From the NCBI GenBank assembly GCA_910588185.1, contig CAJUQR010000003.1, forward strand, positions 94,358 to 158,357: a stretch of 64,000 nucleotides of DNA. Reading direction: 5' to 3'. Position 1 is the stretch's first letter, and each line of letters begins with the position of its first letter. Under the pieces are notes generated by a model. The model searched no databases and was not told the origin of the DNA. It saw nothing but the letters and a program-made list of their open reading frames with translations. The position numbers were made by a program, and so were the translations under genes. Of this stretch, positions 9,537 to 18,300 are shown piece by piece. The stretch is from an uncultured Peptostreptococcaceae bacterium. GTDB lineage: Bacteria; Bacillota; Clostridia; Peptostreptococcales; Anaerovoracaceae.

Positions 9537-9863
9537 ATGGCTTCGAGTAAAGAATATTTGAATTTTATATTAGAACAGCTTGGTGATCTTGACGAGATTA
9601 CCCATCGCTCGATGATGGGAGAATATATCATTTATTATCGCGGCAGGATTGCTGCTTATATTTGTGATGACAGACTGCTTGCAAAGCCTGTTGAGGCAGC
9701 TAAAGAAATGATGCCGGATGCACCTTACGAACCTCCGTATGAAGGTGCAAAAGAAATGCTTCTTGTCGAAGATGTAGACAATAAAGAGTTTCTTTGTAAT
9801 CTATTTGAAAAAATGTATGAACAATTGCCAATGCCAAAGCCTAAGAAGTCTAAGAGGAAGTAA
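9537..9863 (+). CDS. TfoX/Sxy N-terminal domain protein
   Basis: Small protein of 108 aa with a single TfoX N-terminal domain (pattern MMGEYIIYYRGRIAAYICDDRLLAKP). In gammaproteobacteria TfoX/Sxy activates competence genes with CRP, but short single-domain homologues are widespread in Firmicutes and have no established role. The ATG at 9537 is preferred over the TTG at 9531 because AAAGGA at 9523-9528 then has proper spacing. The basic C-terminus (KPKKSKRK) is notable. It ends 1 bp before addA, so the two are probably co-translated. Confidence 0.82.
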   Translation: MASSKEYLNFILEQLGDLDEITHRSMMGEYIIYYRGRIAAYICDDRLLAKPVEAAKEMMPDAPYEPPYEGAKEMLLVEDVDNKEFLCNLFEKMYEQLPMPKPKKSKRK

Positions 9864-9864
9864 T

Positions 9865-12800
9865 ATGGACTGGACCACACAGCAGAGAGAAGCTATAGAG
9901 CTTCAAGGCAAAAATATACTTGTGGCAGCTGCCGCAGGCTCAGGCAAGACCGCAGTTCTTGTAGAGCGTATAAAGAGGCTTATTTTAGATGAAAAATGTT
10001 CTGTTGACCGTATGCTTATAGTTACATTTACCAATGCAGCTGCGGCGGAGATGAAAGAAAAAATATATAAAAGCCTTTCAGATTCAGTTAAAGAGGCATC
10101 CCTTAATGAGGAAAACAGGCAGCAGTTTATATTCCTTAAGAGGCAGATGGATCTTTTGAGTACAGCCAATATAAGTACTTTTCATGCTTTTGCCCTTGAG
10201 GTAATAAGAAGATATTTTTATTTGATAAACATAGAACCGAATTTTAAAATATGTGACAGCATACAGGAGGCTTTACTTAAGAGTGAGGCTATGGATCAGC
10301 TGCTGGAGGAGCTTTTTGAGGAGGCGTCTCCGGAATTTTTTGATTTTTTGAAATGTTATAGCGGCGATAGAGATGAAAGTCGGTTTCGAAATATAGTAGC
10401 GAATTGCTATAGTACAATATTGAGTTTGCCGGAACCTTTTTTTTGGCTTAGTGAAAGCGTGTCGCAGCTTAAAGATGGTTTTTCTCTTAAAGAAGGGCCT
10501 GCCGGCAAACAACTTTTTAAAACTGCTCAAGATAAAATTAGAAGAGCAGAAGAATTTATTCAAGTTAACCATAGTATAGCTTCTGAGATGGGATTATCTG
10601 CTTTGCAGACGCTTTGCTCAAAAGATATGCAGCAGATGGATATTCTAAGGAAAGCCGGCGATTATGAAGATTATGAAGCATTCAGAAAGGCAATAGGCGA
10701 TTTTAAGCTGCCTGTAATGAGCAGTAAAATTTTTACAGGCGCAGATGAACCGGAGGAGATTAAAACCAGGGTAAGCGATAACAGAAATTCAGCAAAAAAA
10801 CAGATAAAAGATTTAAAAGAAATTTATTTTGCAGGTAGTTTTGAGGAACTTTGCCATGAGATGTCAGGGACTTATCAGTCGGGGCTTTATCTTGAAGAAA
10901 TTTTGATAAGATATGATCAGATTTATAAGATGAAGAAGGCAGAGAAGAATGTGGTGGATTTTAGCGATATTGAACATTACGCCTATGATATTTTAAAAGA
11001 TAAAGAGGCTTCTGATTTTTATCGTGAGCGTTTTGAGCACATTTTCATAGACGAATATCAAGACAGCAATGTAATCCAAGAGGAACTCATCGGCCTTATT
11101 AAGAGACAGAATAATCTGTTTATGGTCGGTGATGTAAAACAGAGCATATATAAGTTCAGACTTGCAGAACCGGAAATTTTTCAATCAAAGTACAAAAGTT
11201 ATGAAGAGGGTTTAGTTCCTGATTCAGTAAAAATAGATCTGAATAAAAACTTTAGAAGCAAAAAGCCGGTAATAGATTTTATAAATGGTTTGTTTTTTAA
11301 AGTAATGGAGGATTATGATGAAAATGCAGCCCTTTATCCGGGAGATGTCTATTCGGATAAGGCTTACAGTAACCCCAAAATGTATTTGGCTCAAGTTCCG
11401 TGGGATGAAAATTCAGAAGTTGACGAAGAGCTTAAAAGTATAATGAAGGCTGAAAAGGAAGCTCTTGCTGCTGCTAAGATTATAAAGGATAACCTTGGAG
11501 AAAAGATTTTTGATAGTAAGCAAGGCAGAGAGAGACCTCTCGAAAAGCGAGATATTGTAATATTGATGAGAGGCGTTAAAAACTACGGGGATGTGTTTTA
11601 TAAAGTTCTGTCTGATAACAACATTCAATCGTATATTGACGATAATGACGGTTTTTTCAACACTATTGAGATAAATTCTTTTTTATCGGCATTGTATATA
11701 ATCGATAATCCAAAGCAGGATGTCCAATTACTTACATTGATGCGATCTCAGATGTTGGGATTTTCTATAGAAGAAATGGTTAAAATCAGGATTCAATTTA
11801 AAACCGGTTCATATTATGATGCTTTTAAGAACTATAGTTTAGATGGTGATGACAAGCTGCTGCGTATTAAATGCCAAAAGGCGTTTGAGAGTATAGAAAA
11901 CTGGCGTGAGCTCAGTTTGATGATGCCATTGGACAAGCTTATTTGGAAAATGCTTTTAGATACGGGATTTTATATTTCAATGGGGGCTATGCCGGCAGGA
12001 GGACAAAGGCAGGCTAATTTGCGTGCGTTGACAGATAAAGCTCTTGCATATCAAAATATGGGCGGCGGAACTCTCTATGGTTTTATAAAATATGTGGAGG
12101 CCATAAAAGAAAACAAGGTTTCTATGGGGCAGGTAAAGCTCCTTGGCGAAAAGGACGACTTGGTTAGGATTATGACTGTGCATAAGTCTAAAGGTCTTGA
12201 GTTTCCCATGGTAATTTTGGCAGGATACTGCCGTAAGCTTACGTATAGCTCAGCAGGAAAAGCTCCTGTGATGCATAAAGATTTAGGCATTGGATTTCCT
12301 ATTGTAGAGCCGTCAAAACATTGGTATAAGACTACATTGCTGCAAAACATGATAAAGGAACGTTTTCACCGTGAAGAAGTTGATGAGGAAAAACGTATTC
12401 TTTATGTGGCATTGACAAGAGCTAAAGATAGACTTGCTATACTTGGAATATGCAATGATGTTCAAAGAGAAACAAATGATTTAATCAAAGGCAGTCCTAA
12501 AGACAACAATTATTTTACTATGACGGGAAAGGTGATATGCAGCGACCTTAAGGCCTTTGAATATATGAAAGATGAGCAGATTATAGGCCTTTCAAAAGGC
12601 AATAGGAGAAGCATAGACAGAATTTTAAAGGTAATTGATGAAGGCTGTGATTTTGTGTCTGAACAGGTAGAAGATTTGATGGACTTCGTTTATCCATATT
12701 CAGAAGATTTGACGTTAAAGTCCAAATATGCTGTAAGCGAACTTAATAATAAGGGAAGAAAACTGCCTGAAACGCTCAATGATCCTGTGTTTGCAGCTGG

Positions 12801-13290
12801 GACTAAGAGAATATCAGCAGTTGACCGTGGAACAATTTATCACTCTGTTCTCGAACATATGAATGTGTCAGAGGCACAAAAGGGCGGCAAAGAGTATATT
12901 AAACAGCTTGTAAATCAAATGGTAGATTGCGAGATATTATTGCCGGAAGAAGGGGAGCTGATTGAGCCCGGTAAGCTGATGACTTTTGTTAATTCTGATT
13001 TGGCGGATAGGATTTCAAAGAGCCCTGCTGTTTACAGGGAAAAACCTTTCAACTTGCTTATGGAGCATGAGGGTAAGAGAATAGTGGTACAGGGTATAAT
13101 AGATTGCTATTTTGAAGAAGATGATTATTTGGTTCTTGTAGATTACAAGACAGGTAAAGGAAAAGAGGCAAGACATAGGTATTCGCTTCAAATCAATCTA
13201 TACAAACGAGCGTTGGAGACGGCTACAGATAAAAAAGTCAACGAAGCATATCTTTATATGACAGATAGTGCTGAGATTATAAAAATGTGA
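9865..13290 (+). CDS. addA: ATP-dependent helicase/nuclease subunit A
   Basis: UvrD-like 3'-5' helicase with C-terminal nuclease domain, the AddA half of the AddAB double-strand-break resection machine that loads RecA at Chi-like sites. ATG 9865 (RBS AGAGGAAG) gives 1141 aa starting MDWTTQQREAIELQG. Motifs: Walker A AAAGSGKTAVLVERI, motif Ia TFTNAAAAEMKEK, DEYQDSN (motif II), VGDVKQSIYKFR (III), IMTVHKSKGLEFP (V), RILYVALTRAKDRL (VI), and the RecB-family nuclease centre around GIIDCYFEEDD and LVDYKTGK near the C-terminus. addB normally lies immediately upstream; here that place is taken by the TfoX-like gene, so addB must be elsewhere if present. Confidence 0.95.
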   Translation: MDWTTQQREAIELQGKNILVAAAAGSGKTAVLVERIKRLILDEKCSVDRMLIVTFTNAAAAEMKEKIYKSLSDSVKEASLNEENRQQFIFLKRQMDLLSTANISTFHAFALEVIRRYFYLINIEPNFKICDSIQEALLKSEAMDQLLEELFEEASPEFFDFLKCYSGDRDESRFRNIVANCYSTILSLPEPFFWLSESVSQLKDGFSLKEGPAGKQLFKTAQDKIRRAEEFIQVNHSIASEMGLSALQTLCSKDMQQMDILRKAGDYEDYEAFRKAIGDFKLPVMSSKIFTGADEPEEIKTRVSDNRNSAKKQIKDLKEIYFAGSFEELCHEMSGTYQSGLYLEEILIRYDQIYKMKKAEKNVVDFSDIEHYAYDILKDKEASDFYRERFEHIFIDEYQDSNVIQEELIGLIKRQNNLFMVGDVKQSIYKFRLAEPEIFQSKYKSYEEGLVPDSVKIDLNKNFRSKKPVIDFINGLFFKVMEDYDENAALYPGDVYSDKAYSNPKMYLAQVPWDENSEVDEELKSIMKAEKEALAAAKIIKDNLGEKIFDSKQGRERPLEKRDIVILMRGVKNYGDVFYKVLSDNNIQSYIDDNDGFFNTIEINSFLSALYIIDNPKQDVQLLTLMRSQMLGFSIEEMVKIRIQFKTGSYYDAFKNYSLDGDDKLLRIKCQKAFESIENWRELSLMMPLDKLIWKMLLDTGFYISMGAMPAGGQRQANLRALTDKALAYQNMGGGTLYGFIKYVEAIKENKVSMGQVKLLGEKDDLVRIMTVHKSKGLEFPMVILAGYCRKLTYSSAGKAPVMHKDLGIGFPIVEPSKHWYKTTLLQNMIKERFHREEVDEEKRILYVALTRAKDRLAILGICNDVQRETNDLIKGSPKDNNYFTMTGKVICSDLKAFEYMKDEQIIGLSKGNRRSIDRILKVIDEGCDFVSEQVEDLMDFVYPYSEDLTLKSKYAVSELNNKGRKLPETLNDPVFAAGTKRISAVDRGTIYHSVLEHMNVSEAQKGGKEYIKQLVNQMVDCEILLPEEGELIEPGKLMTFVNSDLADRISKSPAVYREKPFNLLMEHEGKRIVVQGIIDCYFEEDDYLVLVDYKTGKGKEARHRYSLQINLYKRALETATDKKVNEAYLYMTDSAEIIKM

Positions 13291-13300
13291 TAAATAATAA

Positions 13301-13335
13301 AAATCCCAAGACAGTGAATCTTGGGATTTTTTATG
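13301..13335. terminator. Bidirectional terminator between addA and gdhA
   Basis: AAATCCCAAG (13301-13310) pairs with CTTGGGATTT (13320-13329); T-runs follow the stem on both strands, serving the convergent genes addA and gdhA. Confidence 0.88.
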
Positions 13336-13343
13336 CTATTATT

Positions 13344-14687
13344 CTATACTAAACCTTGTGCCATCATTGCTTCTGCAACTTTTTCAAATCCTGCGATGTT
13401 AGCTCCTGCTACTAAGTTGTAGCCAAGACCATATCTTTCGCTGGCAGCTGCGGCATTCTTATGTATGTTTACCATGATTGTCTCTAGCTGTTCATAAACT
13501 TGTGCAGGTGAGAATACGGTATGACCTGCGTTCTGCCCCATTTCTATACATGAGCATGCAACACCGCCTGCATTGGCAGCTTTTGAAGGACCTACAACTA
13601 CTCCGTTATCCATCAGATATTTGAGTGCATCGTTTGTAGTAGGCATGTTTGAACCCTCACAGAGATATTTGCAGCCATTGGCAACCATTGTTTTAGCATC
13701 TTCAATGTGAATTTCGTTTTGAGTTGCGCAAGGGATATAAAGGTCGGCCTTAACTTCCCAAGGCTTTTTGCCTGCAAAGAATTTAGCTTCAGGGAACTTT
13801 TCTGCATAAGGCGCACAAATATTTTTACCTGATGATCTGAGCTCAAGTAAATAGTCGATTTTTTCTCCGGAGACTCCATCTTCATCCAATATGTATCCGT
13901 CCGGTCCTGAGATTGTGATAACCTTTGCACCAAGTTCGTTTAACTTACGTGCGGTTCCCCATGTTACATTACCAAAACCCGAAATAGCAACGTTTTTACC
14001 TTTTAACTCTTCTCCGCAGTGTTTGAGCATTTCTCTGGCAAAGAATACGATTCCGTAGCCTGTAGCTTCTGTTCTTCCGGCAAGACCACCGTAGCTGAGA
14101 CCTTTACCTGTTAAAACACCTTCATATCTGTTTACAATTCTCTTGTACTGACCAAAGAGATAACCTATTTCTCTTGCACCTACACCAAGATCTCCGGCAG
14201 GTACATCAGTTGAAGGACCGATATGTCTGTAAAGTTCAGTCATAAAAGCTTGGCAGAATCTCATTACCTCTGCATCTGATTTGCCTGTAGGGTCAAAGTC
14301 TGCACCGCCTTTGCCTCCGCCTATAGGAAGACCGGTCAGGCTGTTTTTGAAAATTTGTTCAAATCCTAAGAATTTAATTATTCCGGGATATACATTAGGT
14401 GCGAATCTGAGTCCGCCTTTGTAAGGTCCGATAGCGCTGTTAAATTCGTATCTGTAGCCTCTGTTAACTTGGACTTTACCATTGTCATCAACCCAAACGA
14501 CTCTGAAACTTACGCCTCTTTCAGGTTCGATTAATCTTTCGATTAGTCCTGATTCCATGTACTCAGGATGGGCTTCCAAAACAGGTTCGATTGAGTTTAA
14601 AACTTCTTCCACAGTCTGATGAAATTCAGGCTCGCCAGGATTTCTTTTTTTTGCAATATCAATGTATTGCTCAACGATTTTAGCCAT
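13344..14687 (-). CDS. gdhA: NADP-specific glutamate dehydrogenase, hexameric
   Basis: Interconverts glutamate with 2-oxoglutarate and ammonia in the cytosol. The 447-aa length and the N-terminal extension are those of the small hexameric class. Visible features: substrate-binding GPYKGGLRF, catalytic-Lys region GGGKGGADFDP, PAGDLGVGAREIG, the Rossmann turn GFGNVTWG and the C-terminal PSKAANAGGVA. ATG with RBS GAGGAG. It has its own promoter (14753-14781) and shares a terminator with addA. NADP preference is assigned from overall family similarity; the dehydrogenase could also run in the amino-acid-fermenting direction. Confidence 0.95.
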   Translation of the reverse strand: MAKIVEQYIDIAKKRNPGEPEFHQTVEEVLNSIEPVLEAHPEYMESGLIERLIEPERGVSFRVVWVDDNGKVQVNRGYRYEFNSAIGPYKGGLRFAPNVYPGIIKFLGFEQIFKNSLTGLPIGGGKGGADFDPTGKSDAEVMRFCQAFMTELYRHIGPSTDVPAGDLGVGAREIGYLFGQYKRIVNRYEGVLTGKGLSYGGLAGRTEATGYGIVFFAREMLKHCGEELKGKNVAISGFGNVTWGTARKLNELGAKVITISGPDGYILDEDGVSGEKIDYLLELRSSGKNICAPYAEKFPEAKFFAGKKPWEVKADLYIPCATQNEIHIEDAKTMVANGCKYLCEGSNMPTTNDALKYLMDNGVVVGPSKAANAGGVACSCIEMGQNAGHTVFSPAQVYEQLETIMVNIHKNAAAASERYGLGYNLVAGANIAGFEKVAEAMMAQGLV

Positions 14688-14752
14688 AGTTAATCTCCTC
14701 TTCTCTCCAATGGATAATATGGTATTTTTTACTGAAACATCTTTTCAATCTC

Positions 14753-14781
14753 AATTTAACACTTTGAAATTGCCTTGTCAA
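14753..14781 (-). promoter_or_regulatory. gdhA promoter
   Basis: On the minus strand: TTGACA (plus coordinates 14776-14781), 17-bp spacer, TAAATT (14753-14758). The -35 box abuts ACATATGTATAC (14781-14792), a 12-mer also found over the promoter of the ribbon-helix-helix gene at 59233-59244. Confidence 0.7.
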
Positions 14782-15025
14782 CATATGTATACAATATATT
14801 AAATATTTTTTAAGGTGTTTTATATTGTGTAATTATTTTAATATTGACAATTACGTATCATATGAAATTATATGAAACAGAAAGGTTATATTACACATCC
14901 GATTGTCATTGATAATGAGGTTTTACTCTCCTTGAGGCAGGTACCGCCCGGTATGATGTATGATTTGAATTTTTTCATGAATTTTTTAGTAGAATAACTG
15001 CGAAATGTAACCAAAATTGGGAAAG

Positions 15026-15128
15026 AGCGTATCCAAAATCACGTTTTTTTCTGATTTTGGTTGCTAAAAGCAACCAATTTATGTAAAAAGCGTATCCAAA
15101 ATCACAAAAATTTAAGTTTCTGGATACG
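15026..15128. repeat. Small direct/inverted repeat cluster between gdhA and mgtE
   Basis: AGCGTATCCAAAATCAC occurs at 15026-15042 and again at 15089-15105. Its inverse appears as GATTTTGG (15053-15060) and GGATACG near 15122-15128. Between the copies is a hairpin GGTTGC/GCAACC (15059-15064, 15070-15075). Nothing in it codes for a recognisable protein. The whole 14688-15233 gap otherwise holds only the gdhA promoter and a further hairpin AGCGATA/TATCGCT (15170-15186). Confidence 0.6.
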
Positions 15129-15233
15129 GAATATAGCTAAATGCTAGTCCATTTCGGCAAGTATCAAGTAGCGATATCTTATCGCTCCTTTTCTTTGGAA
15201 GCACATCACACGATAAATAAACAAAAGTCAAAC

Positions 15234-15263
15234 TTGCCAAAGTACGATGATATGAGATATAAT
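15234..15263 (+). promoter_or_regulatory. mgtE promoter
   Basis: TTGCCA (15234-15239), 18-bp spacer, TATAAT (15258-15263). A start near 15270 would give a leader of about 170 nt before mgtE. Confidence 0.7.
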
Positions 15264-15301
15264 ATAACAGCTAATAATAAAAACAGAAAGGAGTAAAGAT
15301 C

Positions 15302-15379
15302 ATGGATAGTGTTCCTGACGGGAAAAACACAATAACATTAAAAAATATGTCTGCTTTGCTCCTTGTAAGAGATAGATAA
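15302..15379 (+). CDS. Putative 25-residue leader peptide upstream of mgtE
   Basis: Short ORF of 25 codons (MDSVPDGKNTITL..., ending LLLVRDR) with a strong RBS AAAGGAG 6-7 bp before its ATG, located wholly in the mgtE leader. Its end carries CTCCTT (15359-15364), which can pair with the mgtE Shine-Dalgarno AAGGAG (15428-15433) or, as GCTCC, with GGAGC (15403-15407). This arrangement resembles leader-peptide control of Mg2+ transporters, but the peptide has no match I recognise and translation is unproven. Confidence 0.45.
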   Translation: MDSVPDGKNTITLKNMSALLLVRDR

Positions 15380-15442
15380 AGAGTCTGTTTTCCTCTGAAC
15401 TTGGAGCTTTAAGCATGGCGAAAAGAAAAGGAGGAGATTATA

Positions 15443-16846
15443 ATGGATCCAATGATTGTAATGCAGCCGGATCTTGCATTTGAAGAGTCCTTGGAAAAAA
15501 TATTTCAATTTATTGAAGAAAAGAGATATTTTAAGGCCAGGGATGAGCTTCTCAAATATAATGAAGCTGATATAGGCGAAATGTTTGAGGAAATGCTGGA
15601 AGAACCGGATATTATCGAGTCCACGATTGTAATTTACAGGCTTTTGCCAAAGGATGTTTCAGTAGAAGTCTTTTCGTATTTACCATCTGACGATCAGCTT
15701 AAGATCGTTGAAGGCATAACTGACGCTGAGTTGAGTTATATAGTAGATCAGCTTGATTTTGATGATAAAATTGACATTTTGGAGGAGCTTCCGGCAAATC
15801 TTGTAGATAAGATTCTTGAAAAAACACCTAAAGACGAGAGACGTCTGATTAATACTTTTTTAAATTATCCTGACACATGCGCAGGCAGTCTGATGACGCC
15901 TAATTATATAAGTTTGAGAAAAGACATGACTGTAGGAGAAGCTCTTGCTTATATAAAAGAAGTAGGAATGGATGCAGAAACTCTGTACACTTGCTATGTT
16001 AAAGATACAGGGAGAAAATTGATGGGCATTGTTTCTCTCAGCACTCTTGTAATAACCGACGACCAGATTAAAATAAACGACATAATGCATACAGATTACG
16101 TATGTGTAAACGTATATGATGATCAGGAAGATGTTTCTGAAATGTTCAAAAAATACGGATTTATAGCTATGCCCGTTGTCGATAAGGAACATAGACTGGT
16201 TGGAATAATCACGGTAGACGATATTCTGGAAGTAATAGAGGATGAAAATACAGAAGATATCGAGCGTATGGCCGGAATCTTGGACTTGGAACAGTCTGAT
16301 AAAGAGTATTTGGATAAAAGTGTTTTTCAGCATGTAAAAGCCAGACTCCCTTGGCTTTTGATTCTTATGGTATCGCTAATGGTCACCGGAGCTATAATAA
16401 GTTATTTTGAAGATATACTTTCAAAAGTTATAGTGTTGGTTGCATACATGCCGCTTCTTATGGGAACGGGAGGAAATACAGGTACGCAGGCGTCTACTTT
16501 GATTGTCAGAGGTTTGGCTCTTGATGAAGTAGATTACGACGATGCGTTTAAAGTGCTTTGGAAAGAGCTTAGAATCAGTTTTATGATAGGACTGGTTTTG
16601 AGCACACTTAATTTTTTAAAGATTATATTTATAGACGGTGAAAGCCCTATGATAGCATTGACTGTGTGCACTTCTATGATATTGATTATCGCTTTTGCCA
16701 AGTGTCTTGGAGGAATGGTACCTATGCTTGCAAAGAAAATAGGCGTGGATCCTGCTCTTATGGCTAATCCTGTAATCGGTTCTTTGACGGATACTATGGC
16801 GGTGCTTATTTATTTTCTGATGGCGATGATAATTTTGGGACTTTAA
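15443..16846 (+). CDS. mgtE: Magnesium transporter MgtE
   Basis: Mg2+ channel/transporter of the cytoplasmic membrane, 467 aa. The N-terminal cytosolic MgtE_N helical domain (about 20-130) is followed by a pair of CBS domains (about 135-260), which sense intracellular Mg2+, then a plug helix and five membrane segments (about 300-467) including the pore signature PLLMGTGGNTGTQAST. The RBS AAGGAGGAG is strong. The leader contains a candidate peptide ORF; I did not find the M-box riboswitch consensus that controls mgtE in Bacillus. Confidence 0.96.
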   Translation: MDPMIVMQPDLAFEESLEKIFQFIEEKRYFKARDELLKYNEADIGEMFEEMLEEPDIIESTIVIYRLLPKDVSVEVFSYLPSDDQLKIVEGITDAELSYIVDQLDFDDKIDILEELPANLVDKILEKTPKDERRLINTFLNYPDTCAGSLMTPNYISLRKDMTVGEALAYIKEVGMDAETLYTCYVKDTGRKLMGIVSLSTLVITDDQIKINDIMHTDYVCVNVYDDQEDVSEMFKKYGFIAMPVVDKEHRLVGIITVDDILEVIEDENTEDIERMAGILDLEQSDKEYLDKSVFQHVKARLPWLLILMVSLMVTGAIISYFEDILSKVIVLVAYMPLLMGTGGNTGTQASTLIVRGLALDEVDYDDAFKVLWKELRISFMIGLVLSTLNFLKIIFIDGESPMIALTVCTSMILIIAFAKCLGGMVPMLAKKIGVDPALMANPVIGSLTDTMAVLIYFLMAMIILGL

Positions 16847-16855
16847 TTTTAAGAT

Positions 16856-16890
16856 AGAAGCGGGAGGCATTTCCGCTTCTGATTTTATAT
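16856..16890 (+). terminator. Weak terminator-like hairpin between mgtE and nnrD
   Basis: AGAAGCGG (16856-16863) pairs with CCGCTTCT (16873-16880), followed by GATTTTAT. The T-run is poor, so it may only attenuate read-through into nnrD. Confidence 0.45.
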
Positions 16891-16902
16891 GGAGAAAAAA
16901 TT

Positions 16903-17781
16903 ATGACAACTAGTATTATTGATAAAAAATTTGTCAAGACTATTATTGAAAAGCGAAGAAAGGAAATACATAAAGGAGATTGCGGGCGCATTTTAATTGC
17001 AGCAGGTTCGGAAGGAATGATGGGAGCTGCATTACTTTCGGCAACGGCAGCCTTAAGGAGCGGAAGCGGACTTGTACAAGTGGCAATCCCTAAAGAATTA
17101 TTTCCTATAGTTCAGACAGGCATTCCGGAGGCCACATGTCTTGAACGCGACTTTTCTAAAATAGACTTGAGCCGTTATGACGCAGCGGCTATAGGTCCTG
17201 GACTGGGGGAGAGCAAGGAAAGCGTCGAAGCAGTAAAAAAAATTATAGAAAATTTTTGCGGAACTTTGGTGATTGATGCAGACGGTCTTAATATAGTATC
17301 GCATCAAAATTTGTTTAGTCTTTTGAAGGCAAGAAAAAAAGGCGAAACGATTATAACTCCTCATATAGGCGAGGCCAAAAGGCTTCTTGGAGAATCAGAA
17401 TTGACAGGTGATTTTAATGAGAAGACCGTTCGTATGGAGATTTTGGACAAGCTGCAAAAGAAAACAGAAGCGATAGTAGTGCTTAAAGGACATGAAACCT
17501 TAGTAGCCACAGAGAGCTTAAAAACATATATTAATATTACAGGTAACCCCGGAATGGCTACAGCAGGTTCCGGCGATGTGCTTACCGGTATAATTACAGG
17601 GCTTGCAGGGCAGAAAAAGTCATGCGGCACAAAGATTACCACTGAGGAAGCTGCTTTGTGCGGAGTTTTTATACATGGAATGGCAGGTGACCTGGCGGCA
17701 GAGAACACAGGGGAATATGGTCTCATAGCCGGTGATTTGGCGTATAACACCGCCATAGCTTTGAAGAAAATTTTAGATTGA
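16903..17781 (+). CDS. nnrD: ADP-dependent (S)-NAD(P)H-hydrate dehydratase
   Basis: Repairs hydrated NAD(P)H using ADP; ribokinase-like YjeF C-terminal domain, 292 aa. Motifs: AAGSEGMMGAA near the N-terminus, IGPGLG, DADGLN, TPHIGEAKRL, KGHETLVA, and the nucleotide-binding GNPGMATAGSGDVLTG. The epimerase half (NnrE, YjeF N-terminal domain), often fused in front, is absent, so the epimerase must be encoded elsewhere or be missing. It is followed after 45 bp by a MazF-family toxin gene, as in many Firmicutes, but without alr or an antitoxin gene between them. Confidence 0.93.
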   Translation: MTTSIIDKKFVKTIIEKRRKEIHKGDCGRILIAAGSEGMMGAALLSATAALRSGSGLVQVAIPKELFPIVQTGIPEATCLERDFSKIDLSRYDAAAIGPGLGESKESVEAVKKIIENFCGTLVIDADGLNIVSHQNLFSLLKARKKGETIITPHIGEAKRLLGESELTGDFNEKTVRMEILDKLQKKTEAIVVLKGHETLVATESLKTYINITGNPGMATAGSGDVLTGIITGLAGQKKSCGTKITTEEAALCGVFIHGMAGDLAAENTGEYGLIAGDLAYNTAIALKKILD

Positions 17782-17826
17782 TATCAACACCAAGGGAAAA
17801 GATTTGAGATAAAAGGAGTGTTGGAC

Positions 17827-18189
17827 TTGATAGTAAAGAAGGGAGACCTGTTTTTTGCTGATTTAAGTCCTGTTGTAGGTTCTGAACAAGGGGGAGTAAG
17901 GCCTGTACTGGTAGTACAGAATGACGTAGGAAATAAATATAGCCCGACGATTATCGTGGCTGCAGTCACATCTCAGACAGGCAAGGCGAAGTTGCCTACT
18001 CACGTCCAGCTAGAGGCAACACAGGGCGGACTTAGCAAAAATTCAGTAGTTCTTTTGGAACAGCTGAGAACCATAGATAAAAGACGGTTAAAGGAAAGAA
18101 TAGGAACTTTGAGCGAAAATCAAATTCCTGATGTAGAAAAAGCTTTAAGTGTAAGTTTAGGAATTGCCAATTCGATAGAAAACCGTTAA
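17827..18189 (+). CDS. mazF: MazF/PemK-family endoribonuclease toxin
   Basis: mRNA interferase of about 120 aa. The fold signature KKGDLFFADLSPVVGSEQGG at the N-terminus, RPVLVVQND and KNSVVLLEQLRTIDKRRL are characteristic of the EndoA/NdoA type. AAAAGGAG ends at 17818, so TTG 17827 is the likeliest start; GTG 17818 would overlap the RBS. The 45-bp gap before it cannot hold an antitoxin, and none is visible after it. In Bacillus the antitoxin EndoAI precedes endoA downstream of alr. Either the antitoxin acts from elsewhere or this copy is held in check differently. Confidence 0.93.
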   Translation: MIVKKGDLFFADLSPVVGSEQGGVRPVLVVQNDVGNKYSPTIIVAAVTSQTGKAKLPTHVQLEATQGGLSKNSVVLLEQLRTIDKRRLKERIGTLSENQIPDVEKALSVSLGIANSIENR

Positions 18190-18207
18190 AATAGAATTAG
18201 ATAATCA

Positions 18208-18245
18208 GGGAGGGCGCAGGCTCACTTTTGAGTAAAAGCTCTCCC
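18208..18245 (+). other. Hairpin between mazF and transketolase
   Basis: GGGAGGGC (18208-18215) pairs with GCTCTCCC (18238-18245) with one G-U. No T-run follows; TTGACA (18246-18251) comes next but lacks a good -10 at standard spacing. Could be a leaky terminator or leader structure. Confidence 0.4.
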
Positions 18246-18300
18246 TTGACAATATAATATAAATTCCTCGTTGCTATGAGGAGAATACTTGGAGGTAACC

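Noticed and set aside
14688..15442. M-box or other known metal riboswitch in front of mgtE
   Set aside because: I looked for the M-box core and the yybP-ykoY and czcD signatures and did not find them; only the leader ORF and hairpins are visible.
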